DNA of 64,000 nt from Tenacibaculum sp. MAR_2009_124 (lineage in GTDB: Bacteria; Bacteroidota; Bacteroidia; Flavobacteriales; Flavobacteriaceae): positions 501,001-565,000 of the forward strand of contig NZ_FNSF01000001.1 of NCBI RefSeq assembly GCF_900105455.1, written 5' to 3'. A program made the translations under genes and the position numbers. This document shows positions 15,880 through 23,055 of this stretch, piece after piece; positions within the stretch are counted from its first letter, which is position 1; every line of letters starts with the position of its first letter. The notes beneath the pieces were generated by a model that was not told the DNA's origin, ran no database searches, and saw only the letters and a list, made by a program, of their open reading frames with translations.

Positions 15880-17247
15880 TTAAATTATTTTCTTTGAACG
15901 ATATGTCGCTGTATTATCAAAATCAGATATATTTACCTTATAAATTTCTGATGAAGGTTCTTTAGAATATTTTTTATTTCTATATCCACCTAAGATGTAT
16001 AAAGCATTATTATAATAATGAATTCGAGCACTTTTTAAAGATAGGTTTATAGCATATTCTTTCAGTATTTTTTCTTTTATATTGTATCGTATAATTTTTC
16101 TATTATCAAATATATAAATACTTTCATCGTCATAAGTTAATGCAGGTTTTTCAATATCTGAAAACAATTTCCCTTCAATTTTCCATTTATTATTGGTTAA
16201 GTTCCAAGATTCAATCAGGTTACTAGGATTATTATGAAAACCTCCTATTAAGTAAACTGTATCGTTTATTAATACAGCCGAAGTTTCTCTAGGATTAGGC
16301 ATCGTACCGATTTCGTGCCAGATACCTGTGCTGAAATTTAACAAGTGTATTTTATCTTCAAATATTTTTTTACCGCTTTTTTTTACCTTTTTAGAGCCTC
16401 CAATTACAATTAAATGATCTTTGTAAACAAAGGAACTGAAGTTTACAGCTTTATGAGGATTTACTTGGTCTATTATCGCTTTTTGCGTTTTTATATCGAG
16501 AACTTCTATTGTGTTTAATAAATATTCTTTTCCGTTGAAGTTTGAGACTTTTTTTCCTCCAAAAATATAAAGAAAATCATTATGAAAATTCATTTCATGA
16601 TAAGCTCTTTTTTCAAGTTTAATAGCGAATTTTTTTAAAGTTTTATTATCAATAGTATAAACGTATAAATTATCGTTATAACTTTTGTAGTTCAAACTAG
16701 GTTCTTGGTATCTTGAGATTGATTTAGGGGAGATCGAAAAATTACCCGACATACTTGCTCTATCAACAGCTTTACTATAATTATCTTCTCGCAGAGTTTC
16801 ATCTCCACCCGCTATAAATATCTTGTTATCTAAAATTTTAGAAGCAAACGAAAAAATACCAGAATTCAAATTACCAATTTCTTCAAATTTTAGTCTATCT
16901 CGCTTTTTCTTCGTATTTATGGAAACTTCCTCTAATTGATCAATTTGTTTAACTAGGAAAATGGGTTTCGAATTGTTTTTTAAAATGGATATTGGTAAGG
17001 TGTATTTTTTGTAACCAACTAAGGAAATACTGATACTGTCAGTTTTTGTAAATGTATGTTTTAGTGTGAATTTTCCGTTTTTATTAGTTGCTACTCCTAT
17101 GGTTTCATTGGTTGTTGAATAGATATTTACTTTTTCCAAAGGCATTTTCGTTTCTATGTCTAAGACTCGACCAGAAATTTTTTGCCCATAACAATTTACG
17201 GCAGTTATAATTAACAAGACCAGTAAAAACTTAATTTTTCTTAGCAT
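15880..17247 (-). CDS. Exported Kelch-repeat protein with carboxypeptidase-regulatory-like domain
   Basis: A 455-residue protein with a signal peptide (FLLVLLIITAVNCYGQ, cleaved after about residue 21). Residues about 22-105 form a carboxypeptidase D regulatory-like beta sandwich (ISGRVLDIETKMPLEKVNIYS ... GVATNKNGKFTL), the same module found at the N-terminus of TonB-dependent receptors. Residues about 120-440 contain Kelch-type blades, seen as repeated FLYIFGGK, LIVIGGSK, VYLIGGFHNN and ALYILGGYRNK motifs, predicting a beta-propeller. No catalytic residues are evident. The combination suggests a periplasmic or outer-membrane-associated binding protein. It is monocistronic; I saw no good promoter element directly upstream. 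Confidence 0.85.
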   Translation of the reverse strand: MLRKIKFLLVLLIITAVNCYGQKISGRVLDIETKMPLEKVNIYSTTNETIGVATNKNGKFTLKHTFTKTDSISISLVGYKKYTLPISILKNNSKPIFLVKQIDQLEEVSINTKKKRDRLKFEEIGNLNSGIFSFASKILDNKIFIAGGDETLREDNYSKAVDRASMSGNFSISPKSISRYQEPSLNYKSYNDNLYVYTIDNKTLKKFAIKLEKRAYHEMNFHNDFLYIFGGKKVSNFNGKEYLLNTIEVLDIKTQKAIIDQVNPHKAVNFSSFVYKDHLIVIGGSKKVKKSGKKIFEDKIHLLNFSTGIWHEIGTMPNPRETSAVLINDTVYLIGGFHNNPSNLIESWNLTNNKWKIEGKLFSDIEKPALTYDDESIYIFDNRKIIRYNIKEKILKEYAINLSLKSARIHYYNNALYILGGYRNKKYSKEPSSEIYKVNISDFDNTATYRSKKII

Positions 17248-17609
17248 AGAATATTTTTTAGAGTAATTTTAAAAAAGGAAAATTACCGTATTGAAAATAA
17301 ATACTTATCACATATATATAATTAAGGGGTATGTTTTCATTTTAATTTTTTAGCAAGGTATTATCCAGAATAAAATTAAGGATTTCTTAATAAAAACCAT
17401 TTTTTTTATTGTTAATATTATCTTAACTTACTAGAAGTGTTATGTTTTAAGATGTTTGTTTTTAAGGAGTTGCTTAAGTTATGTTATTGTTGATATAAGT
17501 ATAGAAAAAGCGACCGAAGAGGGCAGTAAAATCTAGAATAAACTACAATTATGACTAAAGAAAACGATCGCTTTTTTATTACAAATTTATCTATACCTCG
17601 TTTAAATGT
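17248..17609. other. Intergenic stretch of 362 bases with a long hairpin
   Basis: The only structure I see is AAAAAGCGA (17505-17513) pairing with TCGCTTTTT (17568-17576) across a 54-base loop. A/T tracts on both sides mean it could end transcripts on either strand, most simply that of the metallo-hydrolase gene ending at 17610 on the minus strand. A 20-codon ORF (17551-17613, MTKENDRFFITNL...) starts within the loop. The remainder is very AT-rich with no recognised element. Confidence 0.45.
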
Positions 17610-19016
17610 TTAATTGGCGTTCGCATTATAATAGTTATTCATAACATCCGCAGTAACATTTGAGTTCCTGTGATGTTGAACGATTCTTTTTACATTCAAT
17701 TTTTCTGAACGAACAAACTCGATAAATTGTTTTTCTACATTCGATATATGTGTAGGAATGGTATTATCCGCAGGAACTTCTAAAAAATCACCTTCATAAA
17801 TTATTTGTTCATGCTCTAAATAAGCAAAACTTTGTTTTAAACTGTGCTCATTTTTTAATACATAAAAACGAACTCCATTGATACGTTCTTTGTTTGAGAT
17901 TGTTTTGAATTTGAAGGATTTAATTGTTTCCTTAAACTTTGGGTAATTTTTAATAGCTTCAATGGTATAATCATCAGCAATTACAGCGACTCCCTTTTTT
18001 GCATAAGGAACTAAACCAGCAATATGATCATTATGCGGATGAGAGACAAAGACATATTTTATGGTTTTCATAGGGAATTTTTTTTCAATTGAATCAATAA
18101 TTTTTTCACTAACATTCTCAGATAAAGGAGCTCCAAATACCATTATTTGATTATCAATGATTTTAAGAAGAATAAACCTGCTGTTATTGTTAGTGTTAAT
18201 GAGGTAAATATTATCGGCTATTTTATTAACTTCACTTGAGATTGATTGATTGCTTTGAGGTAATGCGTATCCATAAGGAATCGCAAATTTTGAAGGAGAA
18301 ATACCCATTGTTTTTTTGAAGTTCTCCACAGAAACCTTGGCATACTCAAATCCATTTTTAACTATATAGTTTTTGTAGTCTACAATGGAATTATCTTCAG
18401 TACTTTTCAAAGTCACTAATTTTAGCGTTTCTATATCAAAAGTATAAGTGTTTATAACATTATCATTGGTAGTATGAGTTATAGTCGCTAGAGCATTGTT
18501 TTTATCGAACTTAATTTTTAAATCATCTCCTTTTTTGTGACCATTCAATAAATCGGCTATCTTTTCAAAACTCAATACTTCACCGGCTCTTTTGTTCTGC
18601 CGTTCAAAAGCATCTTTTTTCAGTTGCTTTAATCTTTTTCCCCTAATAACACCGTTTACATCATAAGAAACCGCATTTTTATTATTTTTAAAATGTTTGA
18701 ATTCAAAAACAAAATTACCTGGAAACTGGCTTCTATCATGGGTGAAATATTCTTTTTCATCTCTATCGATTTCAATAGTATAAATACCATAACCATTAAT
18801 TTTATCTTCGGGGTGTTTATAGTTATGACTCTGATATGGGTTTATAGCGGTAAATTTATAAGTAACCATGTATTTTTTGATGTCATTAGTAAACTTATAT
18901 TTTTCGTTTAGCTTGTCAATTATATTAACTTTTGTGATTTTTTGAGCATACGATGAACAGTGTATTATGCTCATCATTATTAGAATATTTATACGCGTTA
19001 GTTTCATTGTTTTCAT
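17610..19016 (-). CDS. Exported metallo-beta-lactamase-fold hydrolase
   Basis: A 468-residue protein with a signal peptide (ILIMMSIIHCSSYAQ; a lipobox-like C may also be read). The N-terminal about 250 residues are beta-rich with no recognised domain. The C-terminal part, from about residue 265, is a metallo-beta-lactamase fold: NIYLINTNNNSRF, the zinc motif SHPHNDHIAG with His326, His328, Asp330 and His331, and later EGDFLEVP supplying the bridging acid. Family members hydrolyse lactones, thioesters, phosphodiesters and more, so the substrate is not predictable. Two ATGs three codons apart are possible starts. It is divergent from a LytTR regulator and has a TATATTTG promoter element, so it may be that regulator's target. 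Confidence 0.85.
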   Translation of the reverse strand: MKTMKLTRINILIMMSIIHCSSYAQKITKVNIIDKLNEKYKFTNDIKKYMVTYKFTAINPYQSHNYKHPEDKINGYGIYTIEIDRDEKEYFTHDRSQFPGNFVFEFKHFKNNKNAVSYDVNGVIRGKRLKQLKKDAFERQNKRAGEVLSFEKIADLLNGHKKGDDLKIKFDKNNALATITHTTNDNVINTYTFDIETLKLVTLKSTEDNSIVDYKNYIVKNGFEYAKVSVENFKKTMGISPSKFAIPYGYALPQSNQSISSEVNKIADNIYLINTNNNSRFILLKIIDNQIMVFGAPLSENVSEKIIDSIEKKFPMKTIKYVFVSHPHNDHIAGLVPYAKKGVAVIADDYTIEAIKNYPKFKETIKSFKFKTISNKERINGVRFYVLKNEHSLKQSFAYLEHEQIIYEGDFLEVPADNTIPTHISNVEKQFIEFVRSEKLNVKRIVQHHRNSNVTADVMNNYYNANAN

Positions 19017-19083
19017 TTTTTATGTTGGGTTTTACTTTTACTATTTAAAATTCTATCTTTTAGGAATACGTTAACTATTCGGG

Positions 19084-19091
19084 CAAATATA
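19084..19091 (-). promoter_or_regulatory. TAnnTTTG promoter element for the metallo-hydrolase gene
   Basis: On the minus strand TATATTTG, a perfect -7 match, 68 bases upstream of the ATG. Just downstream of the predicted start of transcription lies TACGTTAAC (plus strand 19067-19075), which resembles a LytTR half-site. Confidence 0.5.
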
Positions 19092-19140
19092 GAATCGGGA
19101 AGTTTATTTATTTTCGCTAAAGACGGTCCAAAACATGAAA

Positions 19141-19170
19141 TACGGACTTATTGTAGTCAAATACGTGTTA
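19141..19170 (+). promoter_or_regulatory. Possible LytTR-type direct repeat
   Basis: TACGGACTT (19141-19149) and TACGTGTTA (19162-19170) are imperfect 9-base repeats spaced 21 bases start to start, the geometry known for LytTR-domain regulators such as AgrA. They lie directly before the LytTR gene at 19176. A third similar word, TACGTTAAC, is at 19067. The match to the LytTR consensus is loose, so this is tentative. Confidence 0.3.
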
Positions 19171-19175
19171 AAAAA

Positions 19176-19994
19176 ATGCAAAAGAAAATTCAGTATCATT
19201 TTTTAAGAAGTCCTTTTTATGTTTTAAGTAGTTATTTTGTTTTATTACTCCCTGAGTTTATTAATTCGTGTAATCATAAAACGGTAATTTCTTCATTTTG
19301 GAATGTAATACCGTTATGTAGTAAAGAGTTTGTTTTTACCAGGTTTTTAGGAAATTCGATAAAATCTATTCTTTTACTTATTATCTGTTTTGAAGTCTTT
19401 AGAATACTTGGGAAGTATTTTAATTTGAAAAGTTTACCTACCGGTTTAGGGCAATGGTTGCAATTTGAAAGTAAGCTTTTAATAGTTACTTTACTGTCGT
19501 TTTTGGGCTATATGCTAATAGCGTATTTTTTCGCATGGGGTTCGGATACAATGAATGATTTAAGTATTGTTTCAGTTTTATATAGGATAATTATTGTTAC
19601 TTATTTAGGAATTCATGGGGTATTGCTTTTAAGTTATTTAGTTTATAAAAAAAATCCATTAAATCAGAAGATAGAGGTTAAGAGTTCAATTGGAGAAAAG
19701 TCATTTTCGGTGAATGAAATGATTTGGTTTGAGAAGAAAGGAAGAAATTATTTTGCGAACTCTAAAGATGCTGCAATTCAAGTTGAATTTAATTTGTCGG
19801 AACTAGAAGAAATGCTGAGTAAAAAGCATTTTTTTAGAATTAATCGTGCAGTAATAATAAATATTACAGAAGTGGAAGAAATTACCCGTTGGGAAAATGA
19901 AAAATATATTGTTAAGCTCGCGAATAATCAAAAATTTGTGGGAACGAGAAAGCGTATTGTTGAATTGAAAAAATTAATTACTGAATTGAATTAA
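19176..19994 (+). CDS. Membrane-bound LytTR family transcriptional regulator
   Basis: A 272-residue protein with about four hydrophobic segments (roughly residues 15-35, 58-78, 98-120 and 135-157) and a C-terminal LytTR DNA-binding domain (about 165-268). The domain is recognised by FSVNEMIWFEKKGRNYF, the HFFRINRAVIINI motif and the closing KFVGTRKRIVEL. There is no receiver domain, so it is a one-component membrane sensor-regulator rather than a response regulator. In Bacteroidetes such proteins control nearby genes; the adjacent divergent metallo-hydrolase is the obvious candidate. Its ATG is only a few bases from a possible pair of LytTR sites, so autoregulation is conceivable. The gene ends 4 bases from the convergent rmuC stop. 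Confidence 0.88.
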   Translation: MQKKIQYHFLRSPFYVLSSYFVLLLPEFINSCNHKTVISSFWNVIPLCSKEFVFTRFLGNSIKSILLLIICFEVFRILGKYFNLKSLPTGLGQWLQFESKLLIVTLLSFLGYMLIAYFFAWGSDTMNDLSIVSVLYRIIIVTYLGIHGVLLLSYLVYKKNPLNQKIEVKSSIGEKSFSVNEMIWFEKKGRNYFANSKDAAIQVEFNLSELEEMLSKKHFFRINRAVIINITEVEEITRWENEKYIVKLANNQKFVGTRKRIVELKKLITELN

Positions 19995-19998
19995 TTTT

Positions 19999-21375
19999 TT
20001 AATCCTCTTCTTGTGCACGTTCTATAATTTTTTCAGGCAAAGCTTTTTTTGCTTTTGCACCCATCTTTTTCAGTTTTTCAACACTAGTAATTAAGTTACC
20101 TCTACCTTCAAACAGTTTGTTCATGGCCGAGCTATAATCTGCTTTTGTCGCATCAATTTTTTTGCCAATATTGATTAAATCTTTTAAAAGACCATCGAAT
20201 TTATCGTACAATGCACCAGCTTGACGAGCTATTTCAATAGCATTTCGTTGTTGCTTTTCATTATTCCACATAGTATCGATCGTGCGAAGTGTAGCTAATA
20301 AAGTAGTTGGTGTAACAATAACAATGTTCTTTTCAAAAGCTTTATTGTATAATGTATTGTCTTCATTAAGAGCAACAGCAAAAGCGGGTTCAATAGGCAC
20401 AAATAGTAATACAAAATCAGGAGATTCTATTCTGTAAATATCTTCGTATTTTTTTTCTGAAAGTTGTTCTACGTGTCTTTTTAATGAGTTTACATGTTCC
20501 TTAACAAAACGTATTCTTTCTTCGTCATCTTCGGTATTAATAAACTGCTCATAAGCTGTTAATGAAACTTTAGAATCAACAATCATTTTTTTGTTGTCAG
20601 GTAAATGAATCACAACATCAGGTAAAATACGTTTACCTTCTTCATTGGTAAAAGACTGTTGAACGAAGTATTCTCTATCTTTTTCTAATCCAGATTTTTC
20701 AAGAACTCTCTCCAGAACTAATTCTCCCCAATTTCCTTGAGTTTTACTATCACCTTTTAAAGCTTTGGTTAAGTTTATGGTTTCCTTGCTCATTTGAGCA
20801 TTTAATTCTTTTAGTCCTGATAATTGTTCCTTTAAAGCAGAGTGCATAGAAATACTTTCTTTCTGCGTGTCTTCTACTTTCTTTTCAAAAGTTTTAATTT
20901 TTTCTTGAAGCGGATTTAAGATAGTCTGCAGGTTTTCTTTGTTTTGCTCTGTGAACTTATTCGATTTTTCGTCGAGTATTTTATTCGCTAAATTTTCAAA
21001 TTCTTTCGTGAATTTTTCCTGTAAATTTTTTATTTCCTCTTTGTTTTCATGAAGTTTAACTTGTAAGTTTTTAAGTTCCTCATTCTTTCGAGCCAATTCT
21101 ATTGAAGAGAATTCTTTTTCTCTTCTAAGTTCACTAATCTCTTTGTTTTTATCATTCAATCTTGTAGAAAAATCTTCCTTTTGTTGGTTAAAAGATTCTT
21201 CTTTTTCTTTTTTCTGAATTTCAAGACTCTCTAATTTACTCTGAAGAATATTATTTTCCTTTTCGAGTTCGCTAGTAGCTTTCTTTAGAGTTAATTTTCC
21301 TAACAAATTCCCAATAATAACCCCCAAAGCAAGGCTAATTAAAGTAACAATTATAACAAGTACAGTAGTGTTCAT
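19999..21375 (-). CDS. rmuC: DNA recombination protein RmuC
   Basis: I place the start at ATG 21375 (MNTTVLVIIVTLISLALG), giving 458 residues. The open frame continues upstream to 21459, but a perfect promoter element at 21402-21409 lies inside that extension. RmuC limits recombination at inverted repeats and has a nuclease-like core. The N-terminal membrane anchor (about 4-23) is followed by a long coiled coil (about 25-200, dense Glu/Lys/Leu heptads) and the RmuC domain (about 215-440) with GNWGELVLERVLEKSGL, the DVVIHLPDNKKMIVDSKVSL motif and PDFVLLFVPIEPAF. The C-terminus is Lys-rich. It is transcribed alone. Confidence 0.95.
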   Translation of the reverse strand: MNTTVLVIIVTLISLALGVIIGNLLGKLTLKKATSELEKENNILQSKLESLEIQKKEKEESFNQQKEDFSTRLNDKNKEISELRREKEFSSIELARKNEELKNLQVKLHENKEEIKNLQEKFTKEFENLANKILDEKSNKFTEQNKENLQTILNPLQEKIKTFEKKVEDTQKESISMHSALKEQLSGLKELNAQMSKETINLTKALKGDSKTQGNWGELVLERVLEKSGLEKDREYFVQQSFTNEEGKRILPDVVIHLPDNKKMIVDSKVSLTAYEQFINTEDDEERIRFVKEHVNSLKRHVEQLSEKKYEDIYRIESPDFVLLFVPIEPAFAVALNEDNTLYNKAFEKNIVIVTPTTLLATLRTIDTMWNNEKQQRNAIEIARQAGALYDKFDGLLKDLINIGKKIDATKADYSSAMNKLFEGRGNLITSVEKLKKMGAKAKKALPEKIIERAQEED

Positions 21376-21401
21376 GTAAATGAAAAGATTAAATGTAGAA
21401 G

Positions 21402-21409
21402 CAAATATA
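21402..21409 (-). promoter_or_regulatory. TAnnTTTG promoter element for rmuC
   Basis: On the minus strand TATATTTG, a perfect -7 match, 27 bases upstream of ATG 21375. It decides the rmuC start, since the longer frame would contain its own promoter. Confidence 0.6.
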
Positions 21410-21479
21410 GGGTAAGTTAGGCTAAAAATATTTGTTCTTACTGTTGAAAACCGTATCATTGGAGCTTATTTTCTAACAA

Positions 21480-22013
21480 ATGATATCTAAATTTATATAT
21501 ACTAAAGTTTTAGGATGGAAGCTTACAGGGAATTTTCCTGCCGAATTAAAAAAGTATGTGGTTATTGGAGCTCCTCATACAAGTTGGAAAGATTTTCCGA
21601 TAGCAATTTTAGCTAGAAATTCATGGGGTGTAAAAATTAACTTCATAGCTAAAAAGTCGTTGTTTGATCCTCCGTTTGGTTTTATCTTTCGTTGGTTAGG
21701 AGGGGCACCAGTAGATAGGTCCAAAAGTAATAATAGAGTGGATGCTATTGTTGATGTTTTTAATAACAAGGAAGAATTTCGATTGGCACTCTCTCCTGAA
21801 GGAACAAGAAAAAAAGTAGATAAGTGGAAAACTGGATTTTATTATATCGCGAAAGGGGCTAATGTGCCAATAGTGATGTTTGCTTTCGATTTTGAGAACA
21901 AACAAATTGTATTGTCAGAACCTTATTATACAACTAATGACCAGGAAGGAGACTTCAAAGTATTTTATGAGTTTTATAAAGATGTAAAGGGAGCAAATCC
22001 TGATCAATTTTAA
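21480..22013 (+). CDS. 1-acyl-glycerol-phosphate acyltransferase-like protein (PlsC family)
   Basis: A 177-residue member of the PlsC acyltransferase family, shorter than typical PlsC and lacking an N-terminal membrane helix. The catalytic HX4D motif is APHTSWKDF (His33, Asp38). The acyl-acceptor pocket motif is GGAPVDRSK (about 74-82) and the third motif is SPEGTRKK (about 105-112). Proteins of this size and motif set are widespread in Bacteroidetes and are annotated as glycerol acyltransferases; the acceptor could be lysophosphatidic acid or another lipid. It is the first gene of a likely two-gene operon with a PqqB-like lipoprotein 11 bases downstream. No perfect promoter element was seen; AATATTTG near 21427 differs at one base. 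Confidence 0.88.
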   Translation: MISKFIYTKVLGWKLTGNFPAELKKYVVIGAPHTSWKDFPIAILARNSWGVKINFIAKKSLFDPPFGFIFRWLGGAPVDRSKSNNRVDAIVDVFNNKEEFRLALSPEGTRKKVDKWKTGFYYIAKGANVPIVMFAFDFENKQIVLSEPYYTTNDQEGDFKVFYEFYKDVKGANPDQF

Positions 22014-22024
22014 ATTTGTTTCTT

Positions 22025-22972
22025 ATGAAGGTGAGATATTTTATTTCATTATTAAGTTTCGTATTATTAGCTAACTGTCAGCAAAAAAAAATTAAAAAAA
22101 TAGCCAAAATTCCAAAAGAACCTTTCTTTGTTGTTCTAGGAGTAGCTCAAGATGCGGGGTATCCACAAATTGCTTGTTTAAAAACTTGTTGTGAGAAAAC
22201 TAGAGTAAATCCGCAATCAGAGAGGATGGTGAGCTGTATTGGATTGGTTGATCCAACGTCAAATCAAAGTTGGATTTTCGACGCGACACCTGATTTTACT
22301 CAGCAAACAGAATTACTTTCATCATATACTCCTAATAAAACCTTACCAGATGGTGTTTTCTTATCCCATGGTCATATTGGTCATTATACGGGGGTTATGT
22401 ATTTGGGAAGAGAGGCAATGAGTGCAAATAGAACTCCTGTATATACAATGCCAAGAATGTTGAATTACCTTAGCAATAACGGGCCTTGGAGTCAATTGGT
22501 TACAAATAAAAACATCCAACTAAAGCCATTAGTTAAAGACTCTCTTCAAGTTTTAAATGAGAGAATATCGGTTGTTCCTTTAGAAGTACCTCATAGAGAT
22601 GAGTACACGGAAACTGTTGGTTTTGAAATTCATTATAAGGAAAAGAAAGCTCTGTTTATTCCTGATATTGACAAATGGGAGAAATGGGACAGGAGTATAC
22701 TTGATTATATTAAAAAAGTTGATATCGCATTTCTAGATGCTACCTTTTTTAAAAACGGAGAAATTAATAGAGATATGTCTGAGGTTCCTCATCCATTTGT
22801 CGAAGAGAGTATGAAGTTATTTTCTCAATTAAGTAAGAAGGATAAAAATAAGGTACATTTCATACATTTTAATCATACAAACCCTTTATTAGATGAATCT
22901 AGTGAAGCTTTTAAAAGTGTTTTAGAAAATAATTTTAAGGTTGCAGTAGAGAAATCAATTGTTACCTTTTAA
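22025..22972 (+). CDS. PqqB-like metallo-beta-lactamase-fold lipoprotein
   Basis: The start is ATG 22025 (MKVRYFISLLSFVLLANC), giving 315 residues; a TTG three codons upstream is the longer alternative. Cys18 in LLANC is the lipid-attachment site. The body resembles PqqB-type metallo-beta-lactamase proteins (VLGVAQDAGYPQIACLKTCC near the N-terminus). The metal motif reads SHGHIGHYTG (His115, His117, His120), so the usual Asp of HxHxDH is replaced by Gly, as in this subfamily. Further His residues occur in VPHRDEYTE and HFNHTNP. The function of these exported PqqB-like proteins is unknown; no PQQ pathway genes are present. It begins 11 bases after the acyltransferase stop, indicating co-transcription. 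Confidence 0.85.
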   Translation: MKVRYFISLLSFVLLANCQQKKIKKIAKIPKEPFFVVLGVAQDAGYPQIACLKTCCEKTRVNPQSERMVSCIGLVDPTSNQSWIFDATPDFTQQTELLSSYTPNKTLPDGVFLSHGHIGHYTGVMYLGREAMSANRTPVYTMPRMLNYLSNNGPWSQLVTNKNIQLKPLVKDSLQVLNERISVVPLEVPHRDEYTETVGFEIHYKEKKALFIPDIDKWEKWDRSILDYIKKVDIAFLDATFFKNGEINRDMSEVPHPFVEESMKLFSQLSKKDKNKVHFIHFNHTNPLLDESSEAFKSVLENNFKVAVEKSIVTF

Positions 22973-23017
22973 AAAAAAAGAATCCCAAGACTAAAGGGGA
23001 AGATAGTCTTGAGATTC
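22971..23017 (-). terminator. Intrinsic terminator after the first TonB-receptor gene
   Basis: GAATCCCAAGACTA (from 22980) pairs with TAGTCTTGAGATTC (to 23017), with one mismatch, followed on the minus strand by nine T (A tract 22971-22979). It ends transcripts coming from the TonB-dependent receptor gene at 23056. Confidence 0.8.
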
Positions 23018-23055
23018 AAACGTATAATTACTATATAATGAAAACAATTAAATAC

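Noticed and set aside
21376..21459. N-terminal extension of rmuC
   Set aside because: It contains a perfect TAnnTTTG promoter element and precedes the natural membrane-anchor start.
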